Of a stretch of 64,000 bases of DNA, positions 47,505-56,730 are shown piece after piece. The stretch covers positions 806,001-870,000 of the forward strand of contig JANSWZ010000001.1 in the NCBI GenBank assembly GCA_024743215.1, read 5' to 3'. The DNA is from Alphaproteobacteria bacterium. Lineage in GTDB: Bacteria; Pseudomonadota; Alphaproteobacteria; Rhizobiales; GCA-2746425. The notes below the pieces were generated by a model. The model worked only from the letters and a program-made list of their open reading frames with translations. It had not been told where the DNA came from and searched no databases. Both the position numbers and the translations under genes were made by a program. Each line of letters starts with the position of its first letter. Positions within the stretch are counted from its first letter, which is position 1.

Positions 47505-49013
47505 ATGCGTGATCTGTATCTTGCAATTGATGTTGGCACCGGCAGCATTCGCGCGGCGTTGGTAGATCTGACCGGCAAAATTATCGCGATTTGCCATAAG
47601 GAGCATGAGCAAATCGTGCCCCAACACGGTTGGTCCGAACAACGTCCCCAGGATTGGTGGGATGGCACAATTGCGAGTGTTCAGGATGTCTTGAAGACAG
47701 TTGAAAACGCTGCAGACCGTGTTGCATGCATATGTTCATGTGGGCAAATGCACGGTTCAGTTCTGATTGATGATGATGGCAACCTGACCCGGGCGGAGGC
47801 ATTGCTTTGGAATGACAAAAGAACGCAGCCCCAGGTCGACGCTTTTACAGCCCGGGCACACTCAACGGACCTGCTTCCAATCACAGCAAATATGCCAGCG
47901 ACCGCTTGGCCGGCTTTCAAATTGCTCTGGCTGCAGAAGAACGACCCGGTAGCGGTTGAATCGGCCAGCACACTTTTGATGCCGAAAGACTGGATCAATT
48001 ACAAACTCACAGGTGAAAGAGCGCAGGATTTTACCGAAGGCTCGTTGAGTTATCTCATGGATAGCACAACGAAGACTTGGTCAGAGCAGCTCATCAAACT
48101 AACCGGCATTCCAAAACAACTGCTGCCAGAGATCAAAAGCCCGGCAGACGTACTTGGAACACTGTCTCAAGAAACCGCGTCGCTCTTGGGTTTACCCGAA
48201 GGGATTCCAGTTCTGGTGGGGGCCGGAGATTATCCGATGGCCTTATTGGGTTCTGGTGTCTCAAAGCCTGGCCTTGGCTCTGATGTCACAGGCACGTCCT
48301 CGATTATTACCTTTGTCCATGAAACGCCGGTGATAAATGAAGAGGTTTCAAACCTGGCAACGGTTGAGGGAAATTGGGGAAGCTTTACGCTTCTTGATGC
48401 GGGCGGTGATGCGGTGCGATGGGCCAGACGCGCCTTTCATGGCAATCGCAGAGACTATGCAGAGGTCGCAGATTTGGCCACGCAGGCAGAACCAGGTTCT
48501 GACGGCCTGTTCTTTCTGCCTTACCTGTCCGGAGAACGGTTTGGCAGTCATAGTAATTCACGCGCCCAGTTTTTTGGATTGACCGCGACCCATGACCTTC
48601 CGGATTTACACAGAGCTGTTCTGGAAGGCGTTGCCTTCTCGGTCCGGCAAAAGCTCGATTCAGTCGAAGGCGGCGCAGGACGACCGGATCGCATTGTAGC
48701 AGCTTCCGGAGGAGCAAAGTCTGAGCTTTGGCTCAATATAAAGGCCAGTATGTATGGCGTTCCGTATCTGGTTCCGGAAGAACTGGAATGTGGTGTTGTT
48801 GGAGCAGCAATACTGATGGCAGTTGCTTCCGGATACAAGTCAGACATCGATGAGGCAACGCGCGGAATGGTGCGTTACGGACAGCAATTTGATCCGATAC
48901 CTGCATGGACAGAGCTTTACGACAAAATGATGCCGATCTACTCTGACCTTTATGAGTCCTCTCAACAATTCTATGACAGAATTGATGCTCTGCCCCTTGC
49001 CAGGAAACCTTGA
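47505..49013 (+). CDS. FGGY-family carbohydrate kinase (xylulokinase-like)
   Basis: YLAIDVGTGSIRAALVDLTGKII; GQMHGSVLIDDDG; LLWNDKRT; GAGDYPMALLGSGVSKPG; FFLPYLSGER; VAASGGAKSELWLNIKASMYGVP. Confidence 0.93.
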   Translation: MRDLYLAIDVGTGSIRAALVDLTGKIIAICHKEHEQIVPQHGWSEQRPQDWWDGTIASVQDVLKTVENAADRVACICSCGQMHGSVLIDDDGNLTRAEALLWNDKRTQPQVDAFTARAHSTDLLPITANMPATAWPAFKLLWLQKNDPVAVESASTLLMPKDWINYKLTGERAQDFTEGSLSYLMDSTTKTWSEQLIKLTGIPKQLLPEIKSPADVLGTLSQETASLLGLPEGIPVLVGAGDYPMALLGSGVSKPGLGSDVTGTSSIITFVHETPVINEEVSNLATVEGNWGSFTLLDAGGDAVRWARRAFHGNRRDYAEVADLATQAEPGSDGLFFLPYLSGERFGSHSNSRAQFFGLTATHDLPDLHRAVLEGVAFSVRQKLDSVEGGAGRPDRIVAASGGAKSELWLNIKASMYGVPYLVPEELECGVVGAAILMAVASGYKSDIDEATRGMVRYGQQFDPIPAWTELYDKMMPIYSDLYESSQQFYDRIDALPLARKP

Positions 49014-49175
49014 GCAGACCGCAGTTAGAATTCAATTGGAATTGGTTTTTACCCTCTCAGCATCGTCTTGAAAAGGAAAACAAAATGGACCACATCTTCC
49101 AATGATAGTTCTTTTGCACTCTGCTGAGCTTTCCATTAAGACCAACACATATTTCCTGATCAAAAGAGAGAACCT

Positions 49176-50048
49176 ATGACCGTCGTATTGACGCTGACGT
49201 GTCCGGACAGACCCGGCATCGTGGCTGGTTTGTCTAAAATTCTGGCGGAGAAGAAATGCAATATTCTCCAAAGCTCCCAATTCTTTCAACCGACCCCAGG
49301 AACCACACGAGCGGACGGTAATGGGCAGTTCTTTTTACGTGTCGAATTTTCTGCACCGGCCTCTGTTTCGTTAGAAGACCTGCAAAATTCGATCGTTGGT
49401 TTCTCCAATGAATTCGATGCGGAAACACATTTGTTTACGGACGGGACACCGATCAAATGTATCGTCATGGTATCCAAATTTGACCATTGCCTTCAGGATA
49501 TCTTTTACCGGACAAAAACGGGTGTCTTACCTATCGAGATTGTTGCGGTCGTCTCCAATCATGACGTGACGCGCGCGGATGTCGAGCGCCTTGGAATACC
49601 GTTTCATTTGCTGCAAGTCACGCCGGAGACCAAGGCAGCGCAGGAAATACGGCTGGATGAGATAGTCAGCCGCACCGGGGCCGAACTGGTGGTTCTAGCG
49701 CGATATATGCAAGTTCTATCCGATACGTTCAGCTCCAAGCACTTTGGCAAAATCATCAATATTCACCACTCGTTTCTGCCTGCTTTCAAAGGCGCAAAGC
49801 CTTATCACAGGGCCTATGATCGGGGCGTAAAAATGATTGGTGCAACAGCGCATTACGTAACGCCGGATCTTGATGAGGGTCCGATTATCGAACAGGATGC
49901 CGAGCGCGTAACACACGCCCTGAATGCAGACGATCTGGTGGCCAAAGGCCGTGCAATTGAAGCGCGCGTCCTGTCAAAAGCCATTCAACTACATGCTGAG
50001 CGGCGCGTCTTCATAAACGAGCATCGCACTGTGGTGTTCGAACGGTAG
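49176..50048 (+). CDS. purU: formyltetrahydrofolate deformylase
   Basis: ACT-like N-terminus LTLTCPDRPGIVAGLSKILAEKKCNI; C-terminal ELVVLARYMQVLS...NIHHSFLPAFKGAKPYHRAYDRGVKMIGATAHYVTPDLDEGPIIEQD. Confidence 0.95.
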   Translation: MTVVLTLTCPDRPGIVAGLSKILAEKKCNILQSSQFFQPTPGTTRADGNGQFFLRVEFSAPASVSLEDLQNSIVGFSNEFDAETHLFTDGTPIKCIVMVSKFDHCLQDIFYRTKTGVLPIEIVAVVSNHDVTRADVERLGIPFHLLQVTPETKAAQEIRLDEIVSRTGAELVVLARYMQVLSDTFSSKHFGKIINIHHSFLPAFKGAKPYHRAYDRGVKMIGATAHYVTPDLDEGPIIEQDAERVTHALNADDLVAKGRAIEARVLSKAIQLHAERRVFINEHRTVVFER

Positions 50049-50096
50049 TCGGAGAATACAGCCAGTCCTGAGCGACAGAAATACTACTCTGCCACC

Positions 50097-50879
50097 CTAG
50101 ATGATAGATGGTCGACCGATGATTGTCCGGTGCCCAATGCCTGATTCCAGCAGGTTTTGTGCTATATCAGCTCTCGCACTAGCCCCTTTTTTGCGGATAA
50201 GGTCTGTCTCGCGTCCCGTCAACAATGTCAGTGATACGAGTTCAATGTCCCCCAAGGGGCCATCCACATAAAGCGTTTCAAAGTCTGCCTTCGGGCCACC
50301 GAGCAAAATCCCCGCGCTGCCATCAGACGTGAGATGGGTTGCCGGTAAATCACTTTCGGGGATCTCCATCGAAATCAGGCCGTATTCATCCAGGAGGTCT
50401 TCCACCCCTCCCCGCGCAACCGTGTTGTAGGCAATGGTCATGAGTGTTTCGACGGCGATATGGCGCGACTGTTCTGATAAAGGTCGCTCTGTGATGTCTA
50501 TGAAGAACTCAACACGGAAACCCTGACTACTGCGGTTTTGATCCTCAAACGGGTCGGACAATCCATCTGTGGCCATTATCGTTGAGGCTTCCCGTTCGAT
50601 GGTCAGGAACGCAAGCCGGTCCGAAGGCCATGCGGGAACATTCTTGTAGATCGGATTAACCTGCGGGGCGATCAAATCGGGCGCGAGATCGCCAAGCGTG
50701 TTCCAATAGGTCCAGCGGGCGCGAATGCTTTCTGTCAGAGCACCGTCAAAAGCTTCTTCTGCGGCAATATCGGTGATGTCATCAACTTCGCGAACACGCC
50801 TTCTGGAGCCGCTACGTTTGGCGGGCACAACCGGTTCGATTTCCGGGCGCCGTCCCATCATTCGCTTCCAAAGACTCAT
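50097..50879 (-). CDS. hypothetical protein (possibly suppressor-of-fused-like)
   Basis: 260 aa with coding-like composition; FRVEFFIDITERPLSEQSRHIAVETLMTIAYNTV...GGPKADFETLYVDGPLGDIELVSLTLLTGRETDLIRKKGA; family assignment weak. Confidence 0.6.
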   Translation of the reverse strand: MSLWKRMMGRRPEIEPVVPAKRSGSRRRVREVDDITDIAAEEAFDGALTESIRARWTYWNTLGDLAPDLIAPQVNPIYKNVPAWPSDRLAFLTIEREASTIMATDGLSDPFEDQNRSSQGFRVEFFIDITERPLSEQSRHIAVETLMTIAYNTVARGGVEDLLDEYGLISMEIPESDLPATHLTSDGSAGILLGGPKADFETLYVDGPLGDIELVSLTLLTGRETDLIRKKGASARADIAQNLLESGIGHRTIIGRPSII

Positions 50880-50977
50880 TCAGTTCACCCCCGCCCAAAG
50901 ATGCTTGCCACAAAGAATTCTTAGAGCGTTTCGTAAGAATTGTCACCGCTTTGTGTCGGCTTATCGATATATCGCAA

Positions 50978-51001
50978 GAAGCCGGCCATGTGGCCGGCTT
51001 C
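50978..51001 (-). terminator. post-SBP hairpin (10-bp stem)
   Basis: gaagccggcc (50978-50987) / ggccggcttc (50992-51001), 24 nt after the BMP-family SBP stop; followed by TTGCG.. on the minus strand, weak T-run. Confidence 0.55.
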
Positions 51002-51025
51002 CAGAGTTTCGAATAGGTCGGGCGC

Positions 51026-52108
51026 CTATTGCGGGAGATCCCCATCGACGCCTTTGACGTAGAAGTTCATACCAAGCAGCGTGCCATCATCAACAATCTC
51101 TCCCTCGCCCACCAACAAGGAACCGTCTTGTTTGTAGATCGGCCCGGTGAAAGGATGAAACGCACCACTATGGATGGATTCCTGAGTTACAGCAGCCTCT
51201 GCAGCAACGTCGTCTGGTAGATTTGTGTAAGCTGCCATTTCAACCATATCTGCATCCAGGCCGCCCCACGTGTCGGTTGATTCCCATGTGCCATCCATGA
51301 CGGCCTGCACACGCGAAACGTAATAGGCATCCCAAACGTCCACGATGGAAGTCAACTGGGCTTCCGGTGCAAATCTGATCATGTCTGAAGCCTGACCAAA
51401 TCCCTTGATCCCACGTTCCGCAGCTACTTGCAGCGGTGCAGGTGAATCTGTGTGCTGGGTAATGATGTCAACGCCCTGGTCGATGAGAGCCTTGGCAGCG
51501 TCAGCTTCCTTGCCGGGGTCGAACCATGTGTTGACCCAAACCACTTTCAATTTGAAATCCGGGTCAACAGATTGGGCACCCAGCATGAACGCGTTGATGC
51601 CGCGTACCACTTCAGGAATCGGGAACGAAGCGATGTAACCGGCTGTTCCGGTTTCAGACACCTTTGCGGCAATCTGACCAATGATGTAACGGCCTTCATA
51701 GAAGCGGGACGAATAGGTGGAAACATTGTCAGCACGCTTGTAACCAGTGGCATGTTCGAAGTGGATGTCCGGAAATTTTGCGGCCACTTTCACAGTCGGG
51801 TTCATGAAGCCGAATGATGTTGTGAAAATCATATCAAACCCTTCACGGGCGAGACGCTCGATTGCGCGCTCGGCGTCGGGACCTTCCGACACATTTTCCA
51901 CATATGTAGTTTCGACTTTGTCGCCAAAGGCTTCTTCAATGGCCAGGCGTCCCTGATTGTGCTGGTAGGACCAACCATGATCACCAATGGGTCCGACATA
52001 AATGAAGCCAACCTTGGTTTTACCGTGGCTTGCTGCAAGTGCGGGTCCGGCAAGTGTAAGCGCTGAGAGCGCGATCACACCTGCAAGTATTTTTGCAATA
52101 CGATTCAT
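51026..52108 (-). CDS. BMP family ABC transporter substrate-binding protein (nucleoside type)
   Basis: Signal peptide MNRIAKILAGVIALSALTLAGPALAA; KVGFIYVGPIGDHGWSYQHNQGRLAIEEAFGDKVETTYVENVSEGPDAERAIERLAREGFDMIFTTSFGFM. Confidence 0.92.
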   Translation of the reverse strand: MNRIAKILAGVIALSALTLAGPALAASHGKTKVGFIYVGPIGDHGWSYQHNQGRLAIEEAFGDKVETTYVENVSEGPDAERAIERLAREGFDMIFTTSFGFMNPTVKVAAKFPDIHFEHATGYKRADNVSTYSSRFYEGRYIIGQIAAKVSETGTAGYIASFPIPEVVRGINAFMLGAQSVDPDFKLKVVWVNTWFDPGKEADAAKALIDQGVDIITQHTDSPAPLQVAAERGIKGFGQASDMIRFAPEAQLTSIVDVWDAYYVSRVQAVMDGTWESTDTWGGLDADMVEMAAYTNLPDDVAAEAAVTQESIHSGAFHPFTGPIYKQDGSLLVGEGEIVDDGTLLGMNFYVKGVDGDLPQ

Positions 52109-52155
52109 AGAGAAATATCCCTGATTAATTGAGTGATTAGCTCGCCCATTCGCCA

Positions 52156-53076
52156 TTAGACATCAGGCACGAAGGGTTTGCCAAGGCATGCGGGTGAATT
52201 CTTTTTCACCAGAGTACGATTCCTGGAAATCAGAACAAGTACGATTATGGTTGCAAGATATGGCAAACTGGAGAGGAACTGCGATGGAATATTGACGCCT
52301 GCAGCCTGCGCATGCAGTTGAAGGATAAGAACGGCCCCAAACAGATAGGCACCGGCCAAAAGCCGCCCTGGCATCCACGTTGCAAAAACGACCAGAACAA
52401 CGGCGATCCAGCCGCGGCCTGCGGTCATGCCTTCTGTCCATTGCGGCGTATAGACCAGCGACAGATAGGCCCCCGCCAGCCCGGCACAAGCTCCGCCAAA
52501 AATAACGGCCAGATAACGCACTTTGCGTACCGATACGCCCAATGCGTGGGCAGAAGAATGGCTGTCGCCAACCGCCCTCAGCGACAAGCCCGCGCGGGTT
52601 TTGAAGAGAAAGAACCAGACGATCAGCAACAAAAGCACCGAGGCATAGACAATCACGTCCTGAGAAAACAGGATTTTGCCAACATATGGAAGATCAGATA
52701 GCCCTTCGATGCTGATTGGTGTCAGTTTCACGCCGGGTTGTCCTATATAGGCATCGCCAATCATGCCAGACAAGCCAAGGCCCAGTATCGTAAGCGCAAG
52801 TCCTGTTGCCACCTGATTGGTCACCATGGATATGGTCAGGAAAGCAAAGGGAAGCGATGCAGCGGCACCAGCCGCAATGCCCGCAGCGATCCCCAGATAG
52901 GGCGATCCGGTTGAGAACGCGACGGCAAAGGCAGCTACAGCACCCATGATCATCATGCCCTCGACGCCCAGATTCAGGACACCAGCGCGCTCTGCAACCA
53001 ATTCTCCGCATGCTGCCAGCAGCAATGGCGTTGCAGCTGTTATGATGGTTAGGATTATGGCTTCGTACATTTCCAT
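52156..53076 (-). CDS. nucleoside ABC transporter permease (BMP-associated, type 2)
   Basis: ITAATPLLLAACGELVAERAGVLNLGVEGMMIMGAVAAFAVA. Confidence 0.92.
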   Translation of the reverse strand: MEMYEAIILTIITAATPLLLAACGELVAERAGVLNLGVEGMMIMGAVAAFAVAFSTGSPYLGIAAGIAAGAAASLPFAFLTISMVTNQVATGLALTILGLGLSGMIGDAYIGQPGVKLTPISIEGLSDLPYVGKILFSQDVIVYASVLLLLIVWFFLFKTRAGLSLRAVGDSHSSAHALGVSVRKVRYLAVIFGGACAGLAGAYLSLVYTPQWTEGMTAGRGWIAVVLVVFATWMPGRLLAGAYLFGAVLILQLHAQAAGVNIPSQFLSSLPYLATIIVLVLISRNRTLVKKNSPACLGKPFVPDV

Positions 53077-54152
53077 CAGCTTGCCTCCCTGACAACGCCA
53101 ACGCGGCGGAAGGTGTAGACAATGAAGGTGTCACAGGCCAGCACGTAAAACAGCAAAAGCCCCTGGAAAACCCGGGCGATCTTGTCAGAAATTCCAAGCG
53201 TCACCTGAGCCGCCTCGCCACCCAGATAGGACAACGCAAGAACAAAGCCTGCGATTACGATCCCGATCGGGTTCAGCCTGCCCAGAAAGGCAACGATAAT
53301 GGCCGTAAAGCCATAGCCCGGTGAAATAACCGGCCGCAATTGACCAATGGGACCAGCCACTTCAAGAATACCGGCCAAACCAGCCAAAGCACCGGAAACT
53401 GCGAAGGCAAAAATGATCATTTTGCTCTGGCTGAAACCTGCAAACCGAGCTGCACGCGGCGATTCTCCTATTACCTGTATCTGAAACCCGTGAATGGTGC
53501 GGGTCAGATAAAATGCCGCCAGCAATGCTATTATGAGCGCAATCGGAAAACCGATATGCATCCGGCCTCCCTCGATTATCAGAGGCGTTACCGCGTCACT
53601 GGGAAACAGACGGCTTTCTGGAAAGTTGAACCCTTCAGGGTCCCGCCAAGGACCGCGAACCAGCCAATCCAGGAAAAACTGAGCCACATAAACCAGCAAA
53701 AGACTGGTAAGGATCTCATTTGCGCCAAAGCGAATTTTCAAAGCAGCGGGTATGAGTGCAAACAATGCGCCCCCCGCCATGCCAGCTGCAATCATTGCGG
53801 GAAACACAAATGGGCCGTCCCAACCAACCATCATGATCGGAAAATAGGAGCCAGCCAGAGCACCGGCAACAAACTGACCTTCAGCTCCGATGTTCCAGAT
53901 ATTGGCGCGATAACAGATCGACAGGCCAATACCAATCAGGATCAAGGGAGTCGCCTTGACCACAAGTTCCTGAAGCGACCAGGCGCTTTGCAACGGCTCC
54001 AGAAAGTAGACGCTCAGTCCTTTGACAGGATCGATGCCCAGACTGGCGAACAGTACGGCACCGGTCGCCAACATCAAAGCAACGGCGATCAGAGGTGAAA
54101 ACAGCGCCATCCACGCTGAATGCTCTTCTCTGCGTTGTAGTTTAAACGGCAT
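53076..54152 (-). CDS. nucleoside ABC transporter permease (BMP-associated, type 1)
   Basis: ATPLILIGIGLSICYRANIWNIGAEGQFVAGALAGSYFPI; start at MPFKLQRREE. Confidence 0.92.
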   Translation of the reverse strand: MPFKLQRREEHSAWMALFSPLIAVALMLATGAVLFASLGIDPVKGLSVYFLEPLQSAWSLQELVVKATPLILIGIGLSICYRANIWNIGAEGQFVAGALAGSYFPIMMVGWDGPFVFPAMIAAGMAGGALFALIPAALKIRFGANEILTSLLLVYVAQFFLDWLVRGPWRDPEGFNFPESRLFPSDAVTPLIIEGGRMHIGFPIALIIALLAAFYLTRTIHGFQIQVIGESPRAARFAGFSQSKMIIFAFAVSGALAGLAGILEVAGPIGQLRPVISPGYGFTAIIVAFLGRLNPIGIVIAGFVLALSYLGGEAAQVTLGISDKIARVFQGLLLFYVLACDTFIVYTFRRVGVVREAS

Positions 54153-55746
54153 CTTCCGCCTCCCTGTCACGCATCAGCGACTGCGCCATGGCTTCCGCCG
54201 TAACTTCGGGTGGCCCATTGAGGTCCATGCCGCCCATCAACAGTCCGACCTGTTCCCGTGTCACCTCGTCGATCGGGTACATGTCCGACATGTGGCCCTC
54301 AGAGATAACGGCGACCTGATCTGCGATTTCAAAAATCTCATCCAGATCCTGGCTGATGACGACAATCGTCGTGCCGGCTCGAGACAGATCCACCAGTTTT
54401 TGCCGGATCAGACTGGCTGCTCCTGCGTCCACACCCCAGGTCGGCTGGGAAACAATCAGCAATTTCGGTCTGCGTTTGACTTCTCGACCCATGACAAACT
54501 TTTGCAGATTGCCACCGGACAGAGCCCCTGCCTCCACATCTGGATGGGCCATGCGCACATCAAAGGCCTCGGTAATTGCCCCCTCCAGACGTGCCAGAGC
54601 CATGCGGTCGATAATACCCTTTCTTGTGGTGCCATCATTGGCATTGTTCCACGACAGAAGAATATTTTTGCTGAGCTTCAAGCTGGCCAATGCGCCGTGA
54701 CCATTACGCTCTTCGGGCACGAATGCCGCACCGCGCCTGCGACGTTCCGCTATGCCATCAGCGCCACAGGGCCATCCTTCAAAAACAATCGCACCGACAT
54801 CCGAGACAGGCGTTTCGCCCGATAAGGCGCTGAATAACTCGGCCTGGCCATTGCCCGCAATGCCAGCAATGCAGAGGATTTCGCCCTTTGCAACATCGAA
54901 GGACACATCAACGAGACTGGTTCCGGTGTTCAGATCAGGTTCCAAATTCAACGCTCTGACCACGAGACATTTTTTGGCGTCGTGCAAATCCTGCGGTACG
55001 CGTTTGACATCAGCAACTTCACTGCCAACCATCATTGCAGCCAGCGTTTTTGCGTTCTCTTGCTGTGGGTCACATTCAGAAATGAGTTTGCCATGACGCA
55101 GAATAGTGGCGCGGTGACACAGCCGCTTCACCTCATCCAGTCGGTGACTGATATACAAAATGCTTTTATGCTCGGACGCCAGTTTTTCAAGGACAAGAAA
55201 CAACTCGTCCGCTTCCTGGGGTGTCAGAACCGATGTCGGCTCATCCATGATAATGAGATCAGGCTCCTGAAGCAGACATCTCACGATCTCAACTCGTTGC
55301 CTTTCACCAACCGATAGGTCCGCAATTGTTGCTGTTGGATCAAGCGGAAGGCCATAATCAGTGGATACAGTTTTAATTCGTTGTCGCAGATTTTTTGCCT
55401 GTTGCGGCGGCAGCGCCAACAGAATGTTTTCTTCCACTGTGAGCGCTTCAAACAATGAGAAGTGCTGGAACACCATGCCAATGCCAAATTGCCGAGCCAT
55501 AGCCGGGTTCTTGATGGAAACCTCAGCACCTTTCCAGCTCAGCATGCCTTCATCGGGTCGCAAACTGCCATAAAGCATTTTTACGAAGGTGGATTTCCCA
55601 GCACCGTTTTCCCCCAGGAGGGCATGAATTTCACCGGGAAAAAGAGAAAGGTCGATGTAATCATTTGCCGTCAGGGATCCAAAACGTTTTACGATACCTC
55701 TGGCCTGCAACAATGGTGTTGCATTATGTGATTGTTCGTCTGTCAA
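54142..55746 (-). CDS. nucleoside ABC transporter ATP-binding protein (two domains, YufO/NupA-like)
   Basis: GENGAGKSTFVKMLYG; VGERQRVEIVRCLLQEPDLIIMDEPTSVLTPQEADELF; ALSGGNLQKFVMGREVKRRPKLLIVSQPTWGVDAGA. Confidence 0.93.
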   Translation of the reverse strand: MTDEQSHNATPLLQARGIVKRFGSLTANDYIDLSLFPGEIHALLGENGAGKSTFVKMLYGSLRPDEGMLSWKGAEVSIKNPAMARQFGIGMVFQHFSLFEALTVEENILLALPPQQAKNLRQRIKTVSTDYGLPLDPTATIADLSVGERQRVEIVRCLLQEPDLIIMDEPTSVLTPQEADELFLVLEKLASEHKSILYISHRLDEVKRLCHRATILRHGKLISECDPQQENAKTLAAMMVGSEVADVKRVPQDLHDAKKCLVVRALNLEPDLNTGTSLVDVSFDVAKGEILCIAGIAGNGQAELFSALSGETPVSDVGAIVFEGWPCGADGIAERRRRGAAFVPEERNGHGALASLKLSKNILLSWNNANDGTTRKGIIDRMALARLEGAITEAFDVRMAHPDVEAGALSGGNLQKFVMGREVKRRPKLLIVSQPTWGVDAGAASLIRQKLVDLSRAGTTIVVISQDLDEIFEIADQVAVISEGHMSDMYPIDEVTREQVGLLMGGMDLNGPPEVTAEAMAQSLMRDREAEDAV

Positions 55747-55811
55747 GTTCGTTCACCCCACTATCCAGAGATGTATTAGGGCGCGTTGCCTTACAAAAAA
55801 CAAGTTCCGTT

Positions 55812-56711
55812 TTAGGTTTTGGCGGGTTTTCCCATAAAAAGCTGCGCAGAAACGGAGGCTGCGATTACGCTCGGTTCCTTGTTTTCAAGGCCCGGAATAC
55901 CAATTGGACAATGAAAACTTCTGGCTAATTCCTCATTCAACCCGGCTTTGAGCAGCATTGATTCGAACCTTGCTCGTTTTGTCTTGCTGCCAATTACACC
56001 AACAAAGGAAAAGTCCGATTTCAACGCGGCCTCCAATATAGCCAGGTCCTGTGCGTGGCTGTGTGTAAGGATAATGATAGATGTTTCCGACCTCAGGTCA
56101 GCGAGAATTGTGCGCGGATCAGACAGCGCATGCATGCTGACATTGTCCGGTGCAAGACCGGGAAACATGTCTGCACGGCTGTCGACCCAGACGATCCGCA
56201 CAGGCAGCAGCGACAGCGACTTCATCAATGCCTTTCCAACATGCCCTGCGCCGAATATGGCAACCGGAATCGATCTGATGCCGAAGCGTTCGGTTCCTTC
56301 AGATTCGACAATTGTGCGGTGAATGAGATCGGTGTCAGTGCGTGATTTTGTGGTCTCAAAGCGCCCAGCGCTTTCTGCCTGCGCCAAAACACCTGCTTCT
56401 TTCAGGCGTTCCGGGTTCCATGCTTCATAAGTGAGCGCAACATGCCCCCCGCAACACTGTCCCAGATTTGGACCAAGAGGCACACTCAGTTGCTCAAACA
56501 CTTTGCCCGCCTCAGCAAACCTCCTCGCATGGCTCAGCGCTTCCCATTCGAGTGCGCCACCGCCAATGGTTCCATAAAACTCGCCATTGGGGAGCACGAC
56601 CAGCCCTGCGCCCGCACCACGTGGCACCGAACCACGGGCTTCCTGAACAAGCACAAGAACCACCGACTGGTGCTCAGACAGGCATTTTGCAAGGGGTTGC
56701 CACAACTTCAT
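55812..56711 (-). CDS. xdhC: xanthine dehydrogenase accessory protein XdhC
   Basis: VLVQEARGSVPRGAGAGLVVLPNGEFYGTIGGGALEWEAL; PVAIFGAGHVGKALMKSLSLLPVRIVWVDSR; FVGVIGSKTKRARF; PIGIPGLENKEPSVIAASVSAQL. Confidence 0.94.
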   Translation of the reverse strand: MKLWQPLAKCLSEHQSVVLVLVQEARGSVPRGAGAGLVVLPNGEFYGTIGGGALEWEALSHARRFAEAGKVFEQLSVPLGPNLGQCCGGHVALTYEAWNPERLKEAGVLAQAESAGRFETTKSRTDTDLIHRTIVESEGTERFGIRSIPVAIFGAGHVGKALMKSLSLLPVRIVWVDSRADMFPGLAPDNVSMHALSDPRTILADLRSETSIIILTHSHAQDLAILEAALKSDFSFVGVIGSKTKRARFESMLLKAGLNEELARSFHCPIGIPGLENKEPSVIAASVSAQLFMGKPAKT

Positions 56712-56730
56712 GGGTGACAAATCATGACCG

